Shown here piece after piece: positions 15,565 to 22,355 of a DNA stretch of 22,355 bases. The translations under genes were made by a program, and so were the position numbers. Source of the stretch: Gemmatimonadota bacterium (lineage in GTDB: Bacteria > Gemmatimonadota > Gemmatimonadetes > Longimicrobiales > Gaopeijiaceae); contig RFGQ01000217.1 of NCBI GenBank assembly GCA_003695865.1, forward strand, positions 1-22,355, written 5' to 3'. The notes under the pieces are model-generated. The model did not search any database. It saw only the letters and a list, made by a program, of their open reading frames with translations, and was not told where the DNA came from. Positions within the stretch are counted from its first letter, which is position 1. Every line of letters starts with the position of its first letter.

Positions 15565-16953
15565 GTGCCCGAACCCCTCCCCGAAGCCGTGCTCGCCGAC
15601 CTGCGGCGGATCGTGGGCGTCGATGCCGTGATCGACGACCCGGGCCGTCTGTTGGCTTACGAATCGGACGGCCTGACGGCGTATCGCCGACCCCCCAGCG
15701 CGGTGGTGCTGCCGGCCGATACGGCTCAGACCGCGCGGGTGGTGGCGGTGCTGGCGGGCGCGGGGGTGCCCATCGTGCCGCGCGGTGCCGGAACGGGACT
15801 GTCGGGCGGCGCGCTCGCTCCGCCCGAGGGCGTGATCGTCGGCACCGCGCGCATGAACCGCATCCTTCAGCTCGACGCGCCCAACCGGCGCGCGGTCGTG
15901 CAGCCGGGGGTGGTGAACCAGCACCTCAGCGACGCGGCCCGCCCCTACGGACTGTACTACGCCCCCGATCCGTCGTCGCAGACCGCGTGCACGATCGGCG
16001 GCAACGTGGCAGAGAACTCGGGAGGGCCCCACTGCCTCAAGTACGGGGTGACCTCGCGCTACGTGACGGGGGTGACGGTGGTGCGCTCCGACGCCTCGGT
16101 GGTGGCGCTCGGCGGCATGGGCCGCGAGCCCGGCGGCTACGACCTGGTGGGTCTGTTCGTCGGCTCGGAGGGCTGCTTCGGCATCGCGACCGAGATCGAG
16201 GTGCGTCTGAGCCCGTTGCCTCAGGGTGTGCGCACGCTATTGGCCCTGTTCAACCGCATCGAGGACGCGGGCCACGCGGTGAGCTCGATCGTGGCCGACG
16301 GGCTGCTGCCCGCCGCGCTCGAAATCGTGGACGGCGAGACCATCCGGGCCGTGGAGGCGAGCGCCTACGCCGCCGGCTACCCCACCGACGTGGACGCGGC
16401 GCTCGTGATCGAGTTCGACGGGGTCGACGCGGCGCTCGACGCCCAGGCCGAGCGCGCCGACGTGCTGTGCCGTCAGGCCGGGGCCCGGGACGTGCGCCGC
16501 GCCCGCGATCCCGTGGCGCGCCAGCGCCTGTGGCAGGGACGCAAGAAGGCCTTCGGCGCCATGGGCCGCATCGCCTCGGACCTGCTCGTCCAGGACGCCA
16601 CCGTGCCGCGCTCTCGCCTGCCCGAAGTGCTCGGCCGCATCCGCGAGATCGCACGGCACTACGATCTGCGCGTGGCGAACGTCTTCCACGCCGGGGACGG
16701 CAATCTGCATCCCAACATCCTCTTCGACCGCACGAACGAGGACGAGGTCGCGCGGGTGGAGTCGGCCTCGAAGGCCATCATGCGCGTGTGCGTCGACGCC
16801 GGAGGCACGATCACGGGCGAGCACGGGGTGGGGCTGGACAAGCGCGCCTACATGAGCCTGGTGCACGGGCCCGAGGAACTGCGCACCCAGGCTGCGGTGA
16901 AGGCGGTGTTCGATCCCACCGGGCTGATGAATCCGGGCAAGGTGGTGCCGTGA
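15565..16953 (+). CDS. glcD: glycolate oxidase-type FAD-linked oxidase, subunit GlcD
   Basis: A 462-residue FAD-binding flavoprotein of the VAO/PCMH fold. This subunit oxidises a 2-hydroxy acid (glycolate, D-lactate or related) to the 2-oxo acid. The start is GTG 15565. The FAD-binding half has PRGAGTGLSGG (72-82) and GGNVAENSGGPHCLKYG (145-161). The C-terminal cap has FHAGDGNLHPN (374-384), GEHGVG (418-423) with a conserved active-site His, and the closing MNPGK. Length and motifs fit GlcD closely (E. coli about 499). Its relative, D-lactate dehydrogenase, shares these motifs, but separate glcE and glcF genes follow in order, which favours a three-subunit GlcDEF-type enzyme at the inner membrane passing electrons to quinone. 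It overlaps glcE by 4 bp (GTGA). Confidence 0.92.
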   Translation: MPEPLPEAVLADLRRIVGVDAVIDDPGRLLAYESDGLTAYRRPPSAVVLPADTAQTARVVAVLAGAGVPIVPRGAGTGLSGGALAPPEGVIVGTARMNRILQLDAPNRRAVVQPGVVNQHLSDAARPYGLYYAPDPSSQTACTIGGNVAENSGGPHCLKYGVTSRYVTGVTVVRSDASVVALGGMGREPGGYDLVGLFVGSEGCFGIATEIEVRLSPLPQGVRTLLALFNRIEDAGHAVSSIVADGLLPAALEIVDGETIRAVEASAYAAGYPTDVDAALVIEFDGVDAALDAQAERADVLCRQAGARDVRRARDPVARQRLWQGRKKAFGAMGRIASDLLVQDATVPRSRLPEVLGRIREIARHYDLRVANVFHAGDGNLHPNILFDRTNEDEVARVESASKAIMRVCVDAGGTITGEHGVGLDKRAYMSLVHGPEELRTQAAVKAVFDPTGLMNPGKVVP

Positions 16954-18263
16954 GCGGCGGCGTGGCGCAGGAGCTGCGGCGCATGCTGGCCGACGACCAG
17001 GTGATCGACGGGCTCGCGGCCGAACCGTGGGCGGTGTGCGACCGGGTGCCGCAGGCGGTGGCGTTTCCGGGCAGCGAGAGCGAGTTGGCGGGCGTGCTGG
17101 AGCGCGCCTCGGCCGAGGGCTGGACGGTCGCGCCGGCCGGCCGCGCCACCTGGCTCTTCGCGGGGCACCCGCCGCGCGGCATCGATGTGGTGGTGAGCCT
17201 GAAGCGCCTGGAGCGCGTGTTGGAGTACGAGCCGGCCGATCTCACCGTCACGGTCGAGGCGGGGGTGGGCCTCGACGTGCTGGCGGCGCGTGTGCGCGAG
17301 CACCGGCAATGGCTGCCGCTCGATCCGGCGGGGTCGCCCCGCGGCACGCTCGGCGCCACGCTGGGGACGGCGTCCTGGGGCCCGCTCGAGGCGGGCTTCG
17401 GGCGGCCCCGCGACCAGGTGCTGGGCGCCCGCATCGTGACCGGCGACGGCCGGGTGCTCGCGCTGGGCGGGCGGGTCGTGAAGAACGTCGCGGGCTTCGA
17501 CGTGCTGCGGGCCCAGGTGGGCGCGTGGGGCACCCTGGGCGTGCTGACCTCGGCGACGGTGCGGCTCCATCCGCTTCCCGAGGCCGACCGCACCCTGCTC
17601 TTCACCGCGCCCGCCAAGGAAGAACTGGTCTCGCTGGCCCGCGCCCTGGCGTGCGCACCGGTGCCGGTCGCGGCGCTCGAGCTGATGGCGCCCGGCGAAC
17701 GCGACACGGGGGCCACGGTCTCGGTGCTCGCCGCGCGCCTGCTGGGTACGCGGGACGAGATCGAAGGCCTGCATCGCGCCCTCGCTACGACGGTTCCCGG
17801 CGCGCAGCCGCGTCTGCTCGAGGGAGAGGCGTCGGCCGCGCTGTTTCGCAACATGGCGGCCGTGGAGGACGGCGCGCAGTTCGTGGTGCGCCTGAGCGCC
17901 CTACCCGACCGCCTGGGCTGGCTCTTCGAGCAGGCCGACCGTCTGGCCGGCCTCTCGCACGAGGCGGTGGGCTTCGGCGCGCGTGTCACGGCGCACGTCG
18001 CGGCGGGTACCGTGCGCGTGATCGTCGCGGTGCTCGAGCGTTCGCCCGGATGGGTCGAGCGCACGATCACGCGCCTGCGCCGGGTACGCGAGGAGCTGGC
18101 GGCCGACGGCGGCACCCTGGTCATCACGCGCGCGCCGCCCGAGCTTGTATCGGATGTGGGGGCCTGGGGTATCGATCCGGGCACCGACCCTCTCATCCGG
18201 GGTCTGAAGCAGCATTTCGATCCGGCGGGCATCCTGTGCCCGGGGCGCATGGAGGTCGTATGA
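16950..18263 (+). CDS. glcE: glycolate oxidase-type FAD-binding subunit GlcE
   Basis: A 437-residue FAD-binding protein, second subunit of the GlcDEF-type oxidase. The start is GTG 16950, whose last two bases and the next A form the glcD stop. The open frame runs further upstream over glcD but is not used. Motifs are APAGRATWL (61-69), a divergent first FAD loop, then DPAGSPRGTLGATLGT (125-140), GRPRDQVLGARIVTGDGRV (151-169) and GGRVVKNVAGFDV (173-185), which is the GlcE signature. The C terminus ends in HFDPAGILCPGRM, typical of the family. It is longer than E. coli GlcE (about 350) because of an expanded substrate/cap region around 205-400. It overlaps the aldehyde dehydrogenase gene by 4 bp (ATGA), so translation is probably coupled. 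Confidence 0.9.
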   Translation: MSGGVAQELRRMLADDQVIDGLAAEPWAVCDRVPQAVAFPGSESELAGVLERASAEGWTVAPAGRATWLFAGHPPRGIDVVVSLKRLERVLEYEPADLTVTVEAGVGLDVLAARVREHRQWLPLDPAGSPRGTLGATLGTASWGPLEAGFGRPRDQVLGARIVTGDGRVLALGGRVVKNVAGFDVLRAQVGAWGTLGVLTSATVRLHPLPEADRTLLFTAPAKEELVSLARALACAPVPVAALELMAPGERDTGATVSVLAARLLGTRDEIEGLHRALATTVPGAQPRLLEGEASAALFRNMAAVEDGAQFVVRLSALPDRLGWLFEQADRLAGLSHEAVGFGARVTAHVAAGTVRVIVAVLERSPGWVERTITRLRRVREELAADGGTLVITRAPPELVSDVGAWGIDPGTDPLIRGLKQHFDPAGILCPGRMEVV

Positions 18264-19906
18264 GGTCTGAAGCCGGCATCACGCGGGCGTCGGAGTCGCG
18301 AACGGCGGAGCCCGGGGGCGAGGCATCGCGGAGGGTGAAGCCGGAGCCCGCGGCGCCCACGGCCCACGGCCCGGTCGACGCTCCCGCGGCGCCCGCTGCG
18401 GAGCCGCATGTGCGGCCCGATCCGCTCACCCGGGCCGGCATCCGCGCCTGCACGCCCGACGAGGTGCGGGCGGCGGTGGCCGAGGCGCGCGGCGTGCAGA
18501 GCGCCTGGGCGGCACTTCCGCTGCGCGAGCGTGCGCGTCGCATGGACGTGCTGCGCCGGGTGTTGGGCCGCCGCGGCGACGACATCGCGAGGGTCGTGCA
18601 CGAAGAGACGGGCAAGCCGCTGGCCGAGGCGCTCGCCGAGGTGGTCGTGATCGCCGACGTGCTCGGGTTCTACGGCCGTCACGCCCGGCGCGTGCTGGGT
18701 GCGCGGCGCGTGGGGACCGGCTGGCTCGTCGGCAAGACGGCACGGGTCGAGCGGGAGCCCTTCGGCGTGGTGGGCGCGATCACGCCCTGGAACTATCCGT
18801 TCATCCTCACGATGGATGCGGTGGCGGCGGCGCTCTACGCGGGCAACGCCATCGTGCTCAAGCCCTCGGAGTACACGCCCCGCTCCGCGTTGATCATCGA
18901 GGAACTGGCGCGCGAGGCAGGGCTTCCCGCCGGCCTGGTGCGGGTGGTGCCGGGCGGCGGCGAAGCCGGCCAGGCGCTGGTGAGTGCGGGTGTGGACAAG
19001 CTGTTCTTCACGGGCAGCACCGAGACCGGCCGCCGCGTGATGGCGGCCGCCGCCGAGACGCTCACCCCCGTCGGGCTGGAGCTGGGCGGCAAGGACCCGG
19101 CCATCGTCTTGGAGGACGCGGACCTCGACAGGACGGCGGCGGGCCTGGCCTACGGCGCCTTTTTCAACGCCGGCCAGACCTGCGTGTCGACCGAGCGCGT
19201 CTACGTGGTCGAGGCCGTTCACGATGCCCTGGTCGAGCGCCTGGTGGCCGAGGCGAGCCGGCTCACGGTGGGAGCGGAAGGCGACTACGACATCGGGCCG
19301 ATGGTGACCGACTTCCAGGTGGACATCGTCGAGGCGCAGGTGCGCGATGCGCTCGCCAGAGGAGCGCGCGTCGAAATCGGTGGCGAGCGGGCGCCCGACG
19401 ACACCCGCATCTTTCAGCCCACCGTGCTCACGGGTGTCGACCACACGATGGCCGTGATGACCGAAGAGACGTTCGGTCCGCTGCTCCCGGTCATGCGGGT
19501 GCGGGACGAGGACGAGGCCGTACGCCTCGCCAACCAGACGCCCTACGGGCTGTTCGCGTCGGTGTGGACCGGCAACCTGGCACGCGGCCGGAGGGTGGCA
19601 GCGCGTCTGAGGGCGGGCGGCGTGTCGATCAACGACACGCTGAGCCATTACGCCGTGCCCGGCCTGCCCATGGGCGGCACGGGCGCCTCGGGCTTCGGGC
19701 GGCGGCGCGGAGAGGCCGGGCTCGAAGAGATGAGCCGGCCGCGCGCGGTGCTCGAGCACCGCGTGGGGCTGCGCCGCGAACTGTGGTGGTTCCCCTACCG
19801 GGCACGGACCTCGCGCATCGTACGTGCGCTTCTGCAGGTCGTAGCGGGCAGCGGGGTGGGCCGCTTCGTGCGCGCCCTGCGCGCGCTGCGGGGCGAGGGG
19901 CGGTGA
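18260..19906 (+). CDS. NAD(P)-dependent aldehyde dehydrogenase with extended termini
   Basis: A 548-residue aldehyde dehydrogenase (usual length about 450-500) oxidising an aldehyde to its acid with NAD(P)+. Core motifs are intact: TPWNYPF with N178 (oxyanion), KPSE with K201, the cofactor loop FFTGSTETGRR (249-259), LELGGKD with general base E274, NAGQTCVST with nucleophile C308, and EETFGPLLPV. The first 55 residues are a Pro/Ala/Glu-rich, low-complexity leader with no domain. The last 50 include RRELWWFPY and a basic hydrophobic helix (IVRALLQVVAGSGVGRFVRALRALRG) that could sit on the membrane. Its ATG overlaps the glcE stop and its stop overlaps the glcF start, each by 4 bp, so it is embedded between two oxidase subunits. 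The substrate is unknown; glycolaldehyde or lactaldehyde would fit the context. Confidence 0.9.
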   Translation: MRSEAGITRASESRTAEPGGEASRRVKPEPAAPTAHGPVDAPAAPAAEPHVRPDPLTRAGIRACTPDEVRAAVAEARGVQSAWAALPLRERARRMDVLRRVLGRRGDDIARVVHEETGKPLAEALAEVVVIADVLGFYGRHARRVLGARRVGTGWLVGKTARVEREPFGVVGAITPWNYPFILTMDAVAAALYAGNAIVLKPSEYTPRSALIIEELAREAGLPAGLVRVVPGGGEAGQALVSAGVDKLFFTGSTETGRRVMAAAAETLTPVGLELGGKDPAIVLEDADLDRTAAGLAYGAFFNAGQTCVSTERVYVVEAVHDALVERLVAEASRLTVGAEGDYDIGPMVTDFQVDIVEAQVRDALARGARVEIGGERAPDDTRIFQPTVLTGVDHTMAVMTEETFGPLLPVMRVRDEDEAVRLANQTPYGLFASVWTGNLARGRRVAARLRAGGVSINDTLSHYAVPGLPMGGTGASGFGRRRGEAGLEEMSRPRAVLEHRVGLRRELWWFPYRARTSRIVRALLQVVAGSGVGRFVRALRALRGEGR

Positions 19907-21285
19907 ACGAAGCCGGACTGCTTCCCTGCGTCCACTGCGGGTTCTGCCTTCCGGCCTGTCCCACCTACACGCGGCTGGGCGACGAGAACGACTCGCCGCG
20001 CGGCCGGCTGCACCTCATGCGTGCGGTCACCGAAGGGCGGCTCGACCCGGCGGCCGACGCCTTCCAGATGCACATCGACCGCTGCCTGGGCTGCCGCGCG
20101 TGCGAGGCCGTGTGCCCTTCGGGCGTGGCCTACGGGGCGCTGCTCGAAGAGGCTCGCATCGTGGCGGTGCGCGCCCGGCGTCGGCCGCTCGGGCAACGTC
20201 TGCTGCTGCGCGTGTTCCGCAGCCCAGTACTCACCGAGTGGTTCATGGGGCTGGGCCGCATGCTACGGGCCAGCGGGCTCGCCCGTCTGGGCGCGCGGGT
20301 GCTGCCCGCCGCCAGGCGGCTTCACGGAGCGCGCCTGGGGCTCGCGATGCTGGCCGCCAGCTCAGAGGCGCGCGTGGACCGCTGGCCCGCGGGCGCCCGC
20401 GACCTGGACGAGCACGACCCGCACTGGACCCCGCCTGCCCGGCGCCGCCGGGTGGCCGTGCTGATCGGCTGCGTGCAGGCGGGGCTATTCGAACGCGTAA
20501 ACGATGCCACGGCACGCACGCTCGCGGCGAACGGCTACGAGGTGGTGCCGGTACCCGACCAGATGTGCTGCGGGGCGCTGCACGCGCACGCCGGCGAACG
20601 CGACGTGGCCCGCGCCATGGCGCGGCGCAACATCGATGCGTTCGAAGCCGCCGGCGTGGACGCGATCGCCGTGAACGCGGCAGGGTGCGGCGCACAGTTG
20701 CGCGACTACGGGCACCTGCTGGACGACGATCCGGTATGGCGGCATCGGGCGCGCCACATCGCCTCGATCGCACGCGACGTCACCGAGCTGCTCGCCGAGG
20801 TCGGACCGCGCCCCGGAGCCCCCGTGCCCGAGACGGTCACCTACGACGCGCCCTGCCACCTGCTGCACGCGCAGGGGGTGGACGAGGCCCCCCGCCGCGT
20901 GCTGGCCGCGGTGCCCCAGCTTCGCGTCGTGGCGCTGGAGGGCGAACACGAGTGCTGTGGAGGTGCGGGCATTTACGGCCTCACCCACGCCGAACTCGGC
21001 GAGGCGATCGGCCGCGACAAGGTCGACGCCGTGCTCCGTACGGGCGCGCGGGCGGTCGTGACCGGCAACCCCGGCTGCATCATGCAGATCGGGGCCGGGC
21101 TGCTGATGCGCGGCGAGTCACCCCGTGCCGTTCATCCGGTCGAGGTGCTCGACGAGAGCTATCGGCGGGCCGGCTACTACGACGCGCGCGTCGAAGACGG
21201 CTCCCTGTGGCCGGCCGGCGTCGTGCGTGCGCCCACCGCCAAGGGTGCTCCTCGGCGGGCCGCCGGCGGGGGGAGCGGCGAATGA
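19903..21285 (+). CDS. glcF: glycolate oxidase-type iron-sulfur subunit GlcF
   Basis: A 460-residue iron-sulfur protein, the electron-transfer subunit of the GlcDEF-type oxidase. The start is GTG 19903, in a GTGA overlap with the aldehyde dehydrogenase stop. Two ferredoxin-type [4Fe-4S] motifs are complete: C9, C12, C15, C19 (CVHCGFCLPACP) and C61, C64, C67, C71 (CLGCRACEAVCP). Two CCG domains follow, with MCCGALH (C222/C223) and HECCGGAGIYG (C351/C352), which bind a further cluster or haem-like group in this family. The C terminus has a loose extra tail rich in Gly/Arg/Ala. It should pass electrons from GlcD/GlcE flavin to membrane quinone. Compared with E. coli GlcF (about 407) it is about 50 residues longer, in the linker at 85-180 and the tail. 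It overlaps the peptidase gene by 4 bp. Confidence 0.93.
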   Translation: MNEAGLLPCVHCGFCLPACPTYTRLGDENDSPRGRLHLMRAVTEGRLDPAADAFQMHIDRCLGCRACEAVCPSGVAYGALLEEARIVAVRARRRPLGQRLLLRVFRSPVLTEWFMGLGRMLRASGLARLGARVLPAARRLHGARLGLAMLAASSEARVDRWPAGARDLDEHDPHWTPPARRRRVAVLIGCVQAGLFERVNDATARTLAANGYEVVPVPDQMCCGALHAHAGERDVARAMARRNIDAFEAAGVDAIAVNAAGCGAQLRDYGHLLDDDPVWRHRARHIASIARDVTELLAEVGPRPGAPVPETVTYDAPCHLLHAQGVDEAPRRVLAAVPQLRVVALEGEHECCGGAGIYGLTHAELGEAIGRDKVDAVLRTGARAVVTGNPGCIMQIGAGLLMRGESPRAVHPVEVLDESYRRAGYYDARVEDGSLWPAGVVRAPTAKGAPRRAAGGGSGE

Positions 21286-22355
21286 GCGGCGGGAGCGGGC
21301 CGGGAGCGGTCGAGCACGTCGCCCCGCGTGCGCTCACCTGGCTCACCGCCCGGCGCGACGAGATGGTCTCGCTGCTGCGCGAGCTCGCGCGCATGGAGTC
21401 GCCCTCGCGCGATGCCGGGGCGCAGCGCCCCATCCAGCAGGCGTTCGCCGACGCGCTCGGCGAGCTCGGCTTCGAGGCCCGCGTGGAGCCCGGCAGCGAG
21501 ACCGGGGGTGCCCTGGTGGCAACCGGGCCCGGGTGGAGGGAAGGCGAGCCCTGCCAGCTCCTGCTCGGGCACACCGACACGGTGTGGCCCCTCGGCACGC
21601 TGGCCGACATGCCCGTAGACCTCGACGAGGACGCCGGCGTGCTGAGAGGCCCCGGCGTGTTCGACATGAAGGGCGGATTGGTGATCGGGCTCTACGCGCT
21701 GCGCGCGCTCGCCGCGCTGGGTGTGGAACCCCGCGTGCCCGTGGCGGCGCTGTTCAACGCCGACGAAGAGATCGGCAGCCCCGAGAGCGAGCCGCTGGTC
21801 GTGGCGTGGGCCGGCCGCGCGTCGCGCGTCTTCGTGCTCGAGCCGGCGCTGGGGGAGGAGGGGCTGCTCAAGACGAGCCGACGGGGCGTGGGCCAGTTCC
21901 GGGTGCGCGTGCGGGGGCGGGCCGCCCATGCCGGACTCGACCCGGGCAAGGGCGCCAGCGCGATCGAAGAGCTGGCCCATGTGGTGCTGGCATTGCACGC
22001 GCTGTCCGACGCCGCGGCCGGAATCAGCGTGAACGTGGGGGAGATCCGGGGCGGCACGCGCCCGAACGTGGTGGCCGCCGAGGCCGAAGCGGTCGTGGAC
22101 GTGCGGGTCTCGACCCGGGATCAGGCGCGAGAGATCGAGGCGCGGGTACGGGCGCTCACCGCGACCGTGCCCGGGACGCGCCTCGAGATCGAGGGGGGCG
22201 TGGACCGCCCGCCCATGGAGTTCGACGCGGGGGTGCAGGCCCTGTGGGGCGCGGCCCAAGCGGGGGCGCGGGCCATGGGGGTGGGGCTGGGCCACGGCAT
22301 GTCCGGGGGCGCCTCGGATGGCAATCTGACCTGCCGGTACGCCCCTACCCTGGAC
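21282..22355 (+). CDS. M20 family metallopeptidase, glutamate carboxypeptidase (CPG2)-like, 3' truncated by window
   Basis: The first 358 residues of an M20 zinc peptidase; the frame is still open at the window end. ATG 21282 overlaps the glcF stop (ATGA). The zinc and catalytic residues follow the carboxypeptidase G2 pattern: H97 and D99 in LGHTDTVWP, bridging D128 in GVFDMKGG, general base E162 with ligand E163 in ADEEIGS, and E187 in VLEPA (25 residues after E162, the same spacing as in CPG2). H216 in RAAHAGLDPGKGAS marks the dimerisation domain. GGASDGN followed by PTLD near the end is the usual run before the last ligand His, which lies outside the window. CPG2-like enzymes remove C-terminal glutamate from folates and peptides; other members act on acyl-amino acids. 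It is the last visible gene of the coupled series. Confidence 0.9.
   Translation, partial: MSGGSGPGAVEHVAPRALTWLTARRDEMVSLLRELARMESPSRDAGAQRPIQQAFADALGELGFEARVEPGSETGGALVATGPGWREGEPCQLLLGHTDTVWPLGTLADMPVDLDEDAGVLRGPGVFDMKGGLVIGLYALRALAALGVEPRVPVAALFNADEEIGSPESEPLVVAWAGRASRVFVLEPALGEEGLLKTSRRGVGQFRVRVRGRAAHAGLDPGKGASAIEELAHVVLALHALSDAAAGISVNVGEIRGGTRPNVVAAEAEAVVDVRVSTRDQAREIEARVRALTATVPGTRLEIEGGVDRPPMEFDAGVQALWGAAQAGARAMGVGLGHGMSGGASDGNLTCRYAPTLD

Noticed and set aside
15006..16949. Frame continuous with glcE running back over the MBL and glcD genes, making 1085 residues
   Set aside because: The upstream part is compositionally biased and overlaps two well-supported genes. GTG 16950 gives a normal GlcE start.
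16811..19759. A 982-residue minus-strand frame over glcE and the aldehyde dehydrogenase
   Set aside because: It is antisense to well-supported genes, rich in Arg/His/Pro/Ser, and has no recognisable domain.

Overview
The window is 22.4 kb of very G+C-rich bacterial chromosome (about 70% by eye, G/C at most third codon positions). It is densely packed with ordinary chromosomal genes, and GTG starts are frequent. I see no rRNA, tRNA, insertion sequence, phage gene or CRISPR array. Gene content (a long-form IspH, lemA with a DUF2207 gene, DoxX, an NPP-type phosphodiesterase, a three-subunit glycolate-oxidase-type enzyme) fits Gemmatimonadota best. That assignment is an impression from gene style, not a database result; another high-GC soil or marine lineage is possible.

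Layout. 1-396: 3' end of an alpha/beta hydrolase gene. 632-2581: a large group II PLP decarboxylase, convergent with a DoxX membrane protein (2618-3079, minus). DoxX is divergent from a secreted nucleotide pyrophosphatase/phosphodiesterase (3295-4689), and their shared promoter region carries a 10-bp inverted repeat. 4735-8376 (minus) is an operon-like set read lemA, GNAT-like gene, DUF2207 gene; the last two overlap by 4 bp. 8654-10057 is lpdA, followed by a strongly palindromic spacer and a MarR regulator (10164-10652). ispH (10677-11909, minus) is convergent with marR and divergent from fxsA (12162-12704). An M42 aminopeptidase follows (12886-13956).

The right third (14317 to the window end) reads as one seven-gene transcription unit on the plus strand: a GAF protein related to free methionine-R-sulfoxide reductase, a metallo-beta-lactamase-fold hydrolase, glcD, glcE, an aldehyde dehydrogenase, glcF, and a CPG2-like M20 metallopeptidase cut by the window edge. 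From glcD onward every junction is a 4-bp stop/start overlap (GTGA or ATGA). The aldehyde dehydrogenase is wedged between two subunits of the oxidase. The simplest reading is a route aldehyde to 2-hydroxy acid to 2-oxo acid (for example glycolaldehyde to glycolate to glyoxylate, or lactaldehyde to lactate to pyruvate). The hydrolase and peptidase could supply or process substrates; that part is inference.

Several non-coding signals stand out. There is a perfect 20-bp palindrome just upstream of marR, a 9-bp direct repeat with 13-bp period inside a putative lpdA promoter, and sigma70-like promoters with exact 17-bp spacing before the NPP, M42 and GAF genes. Hairpins lie at several gene ends. 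No wholly new system is obvious. The best candidates for new biology are the glcDE-aldh-glcF-M20 arrangement, the GNAT gene inserted between lemA and DUF2207, and the GAF protein lacking the expected resolving cysteine.
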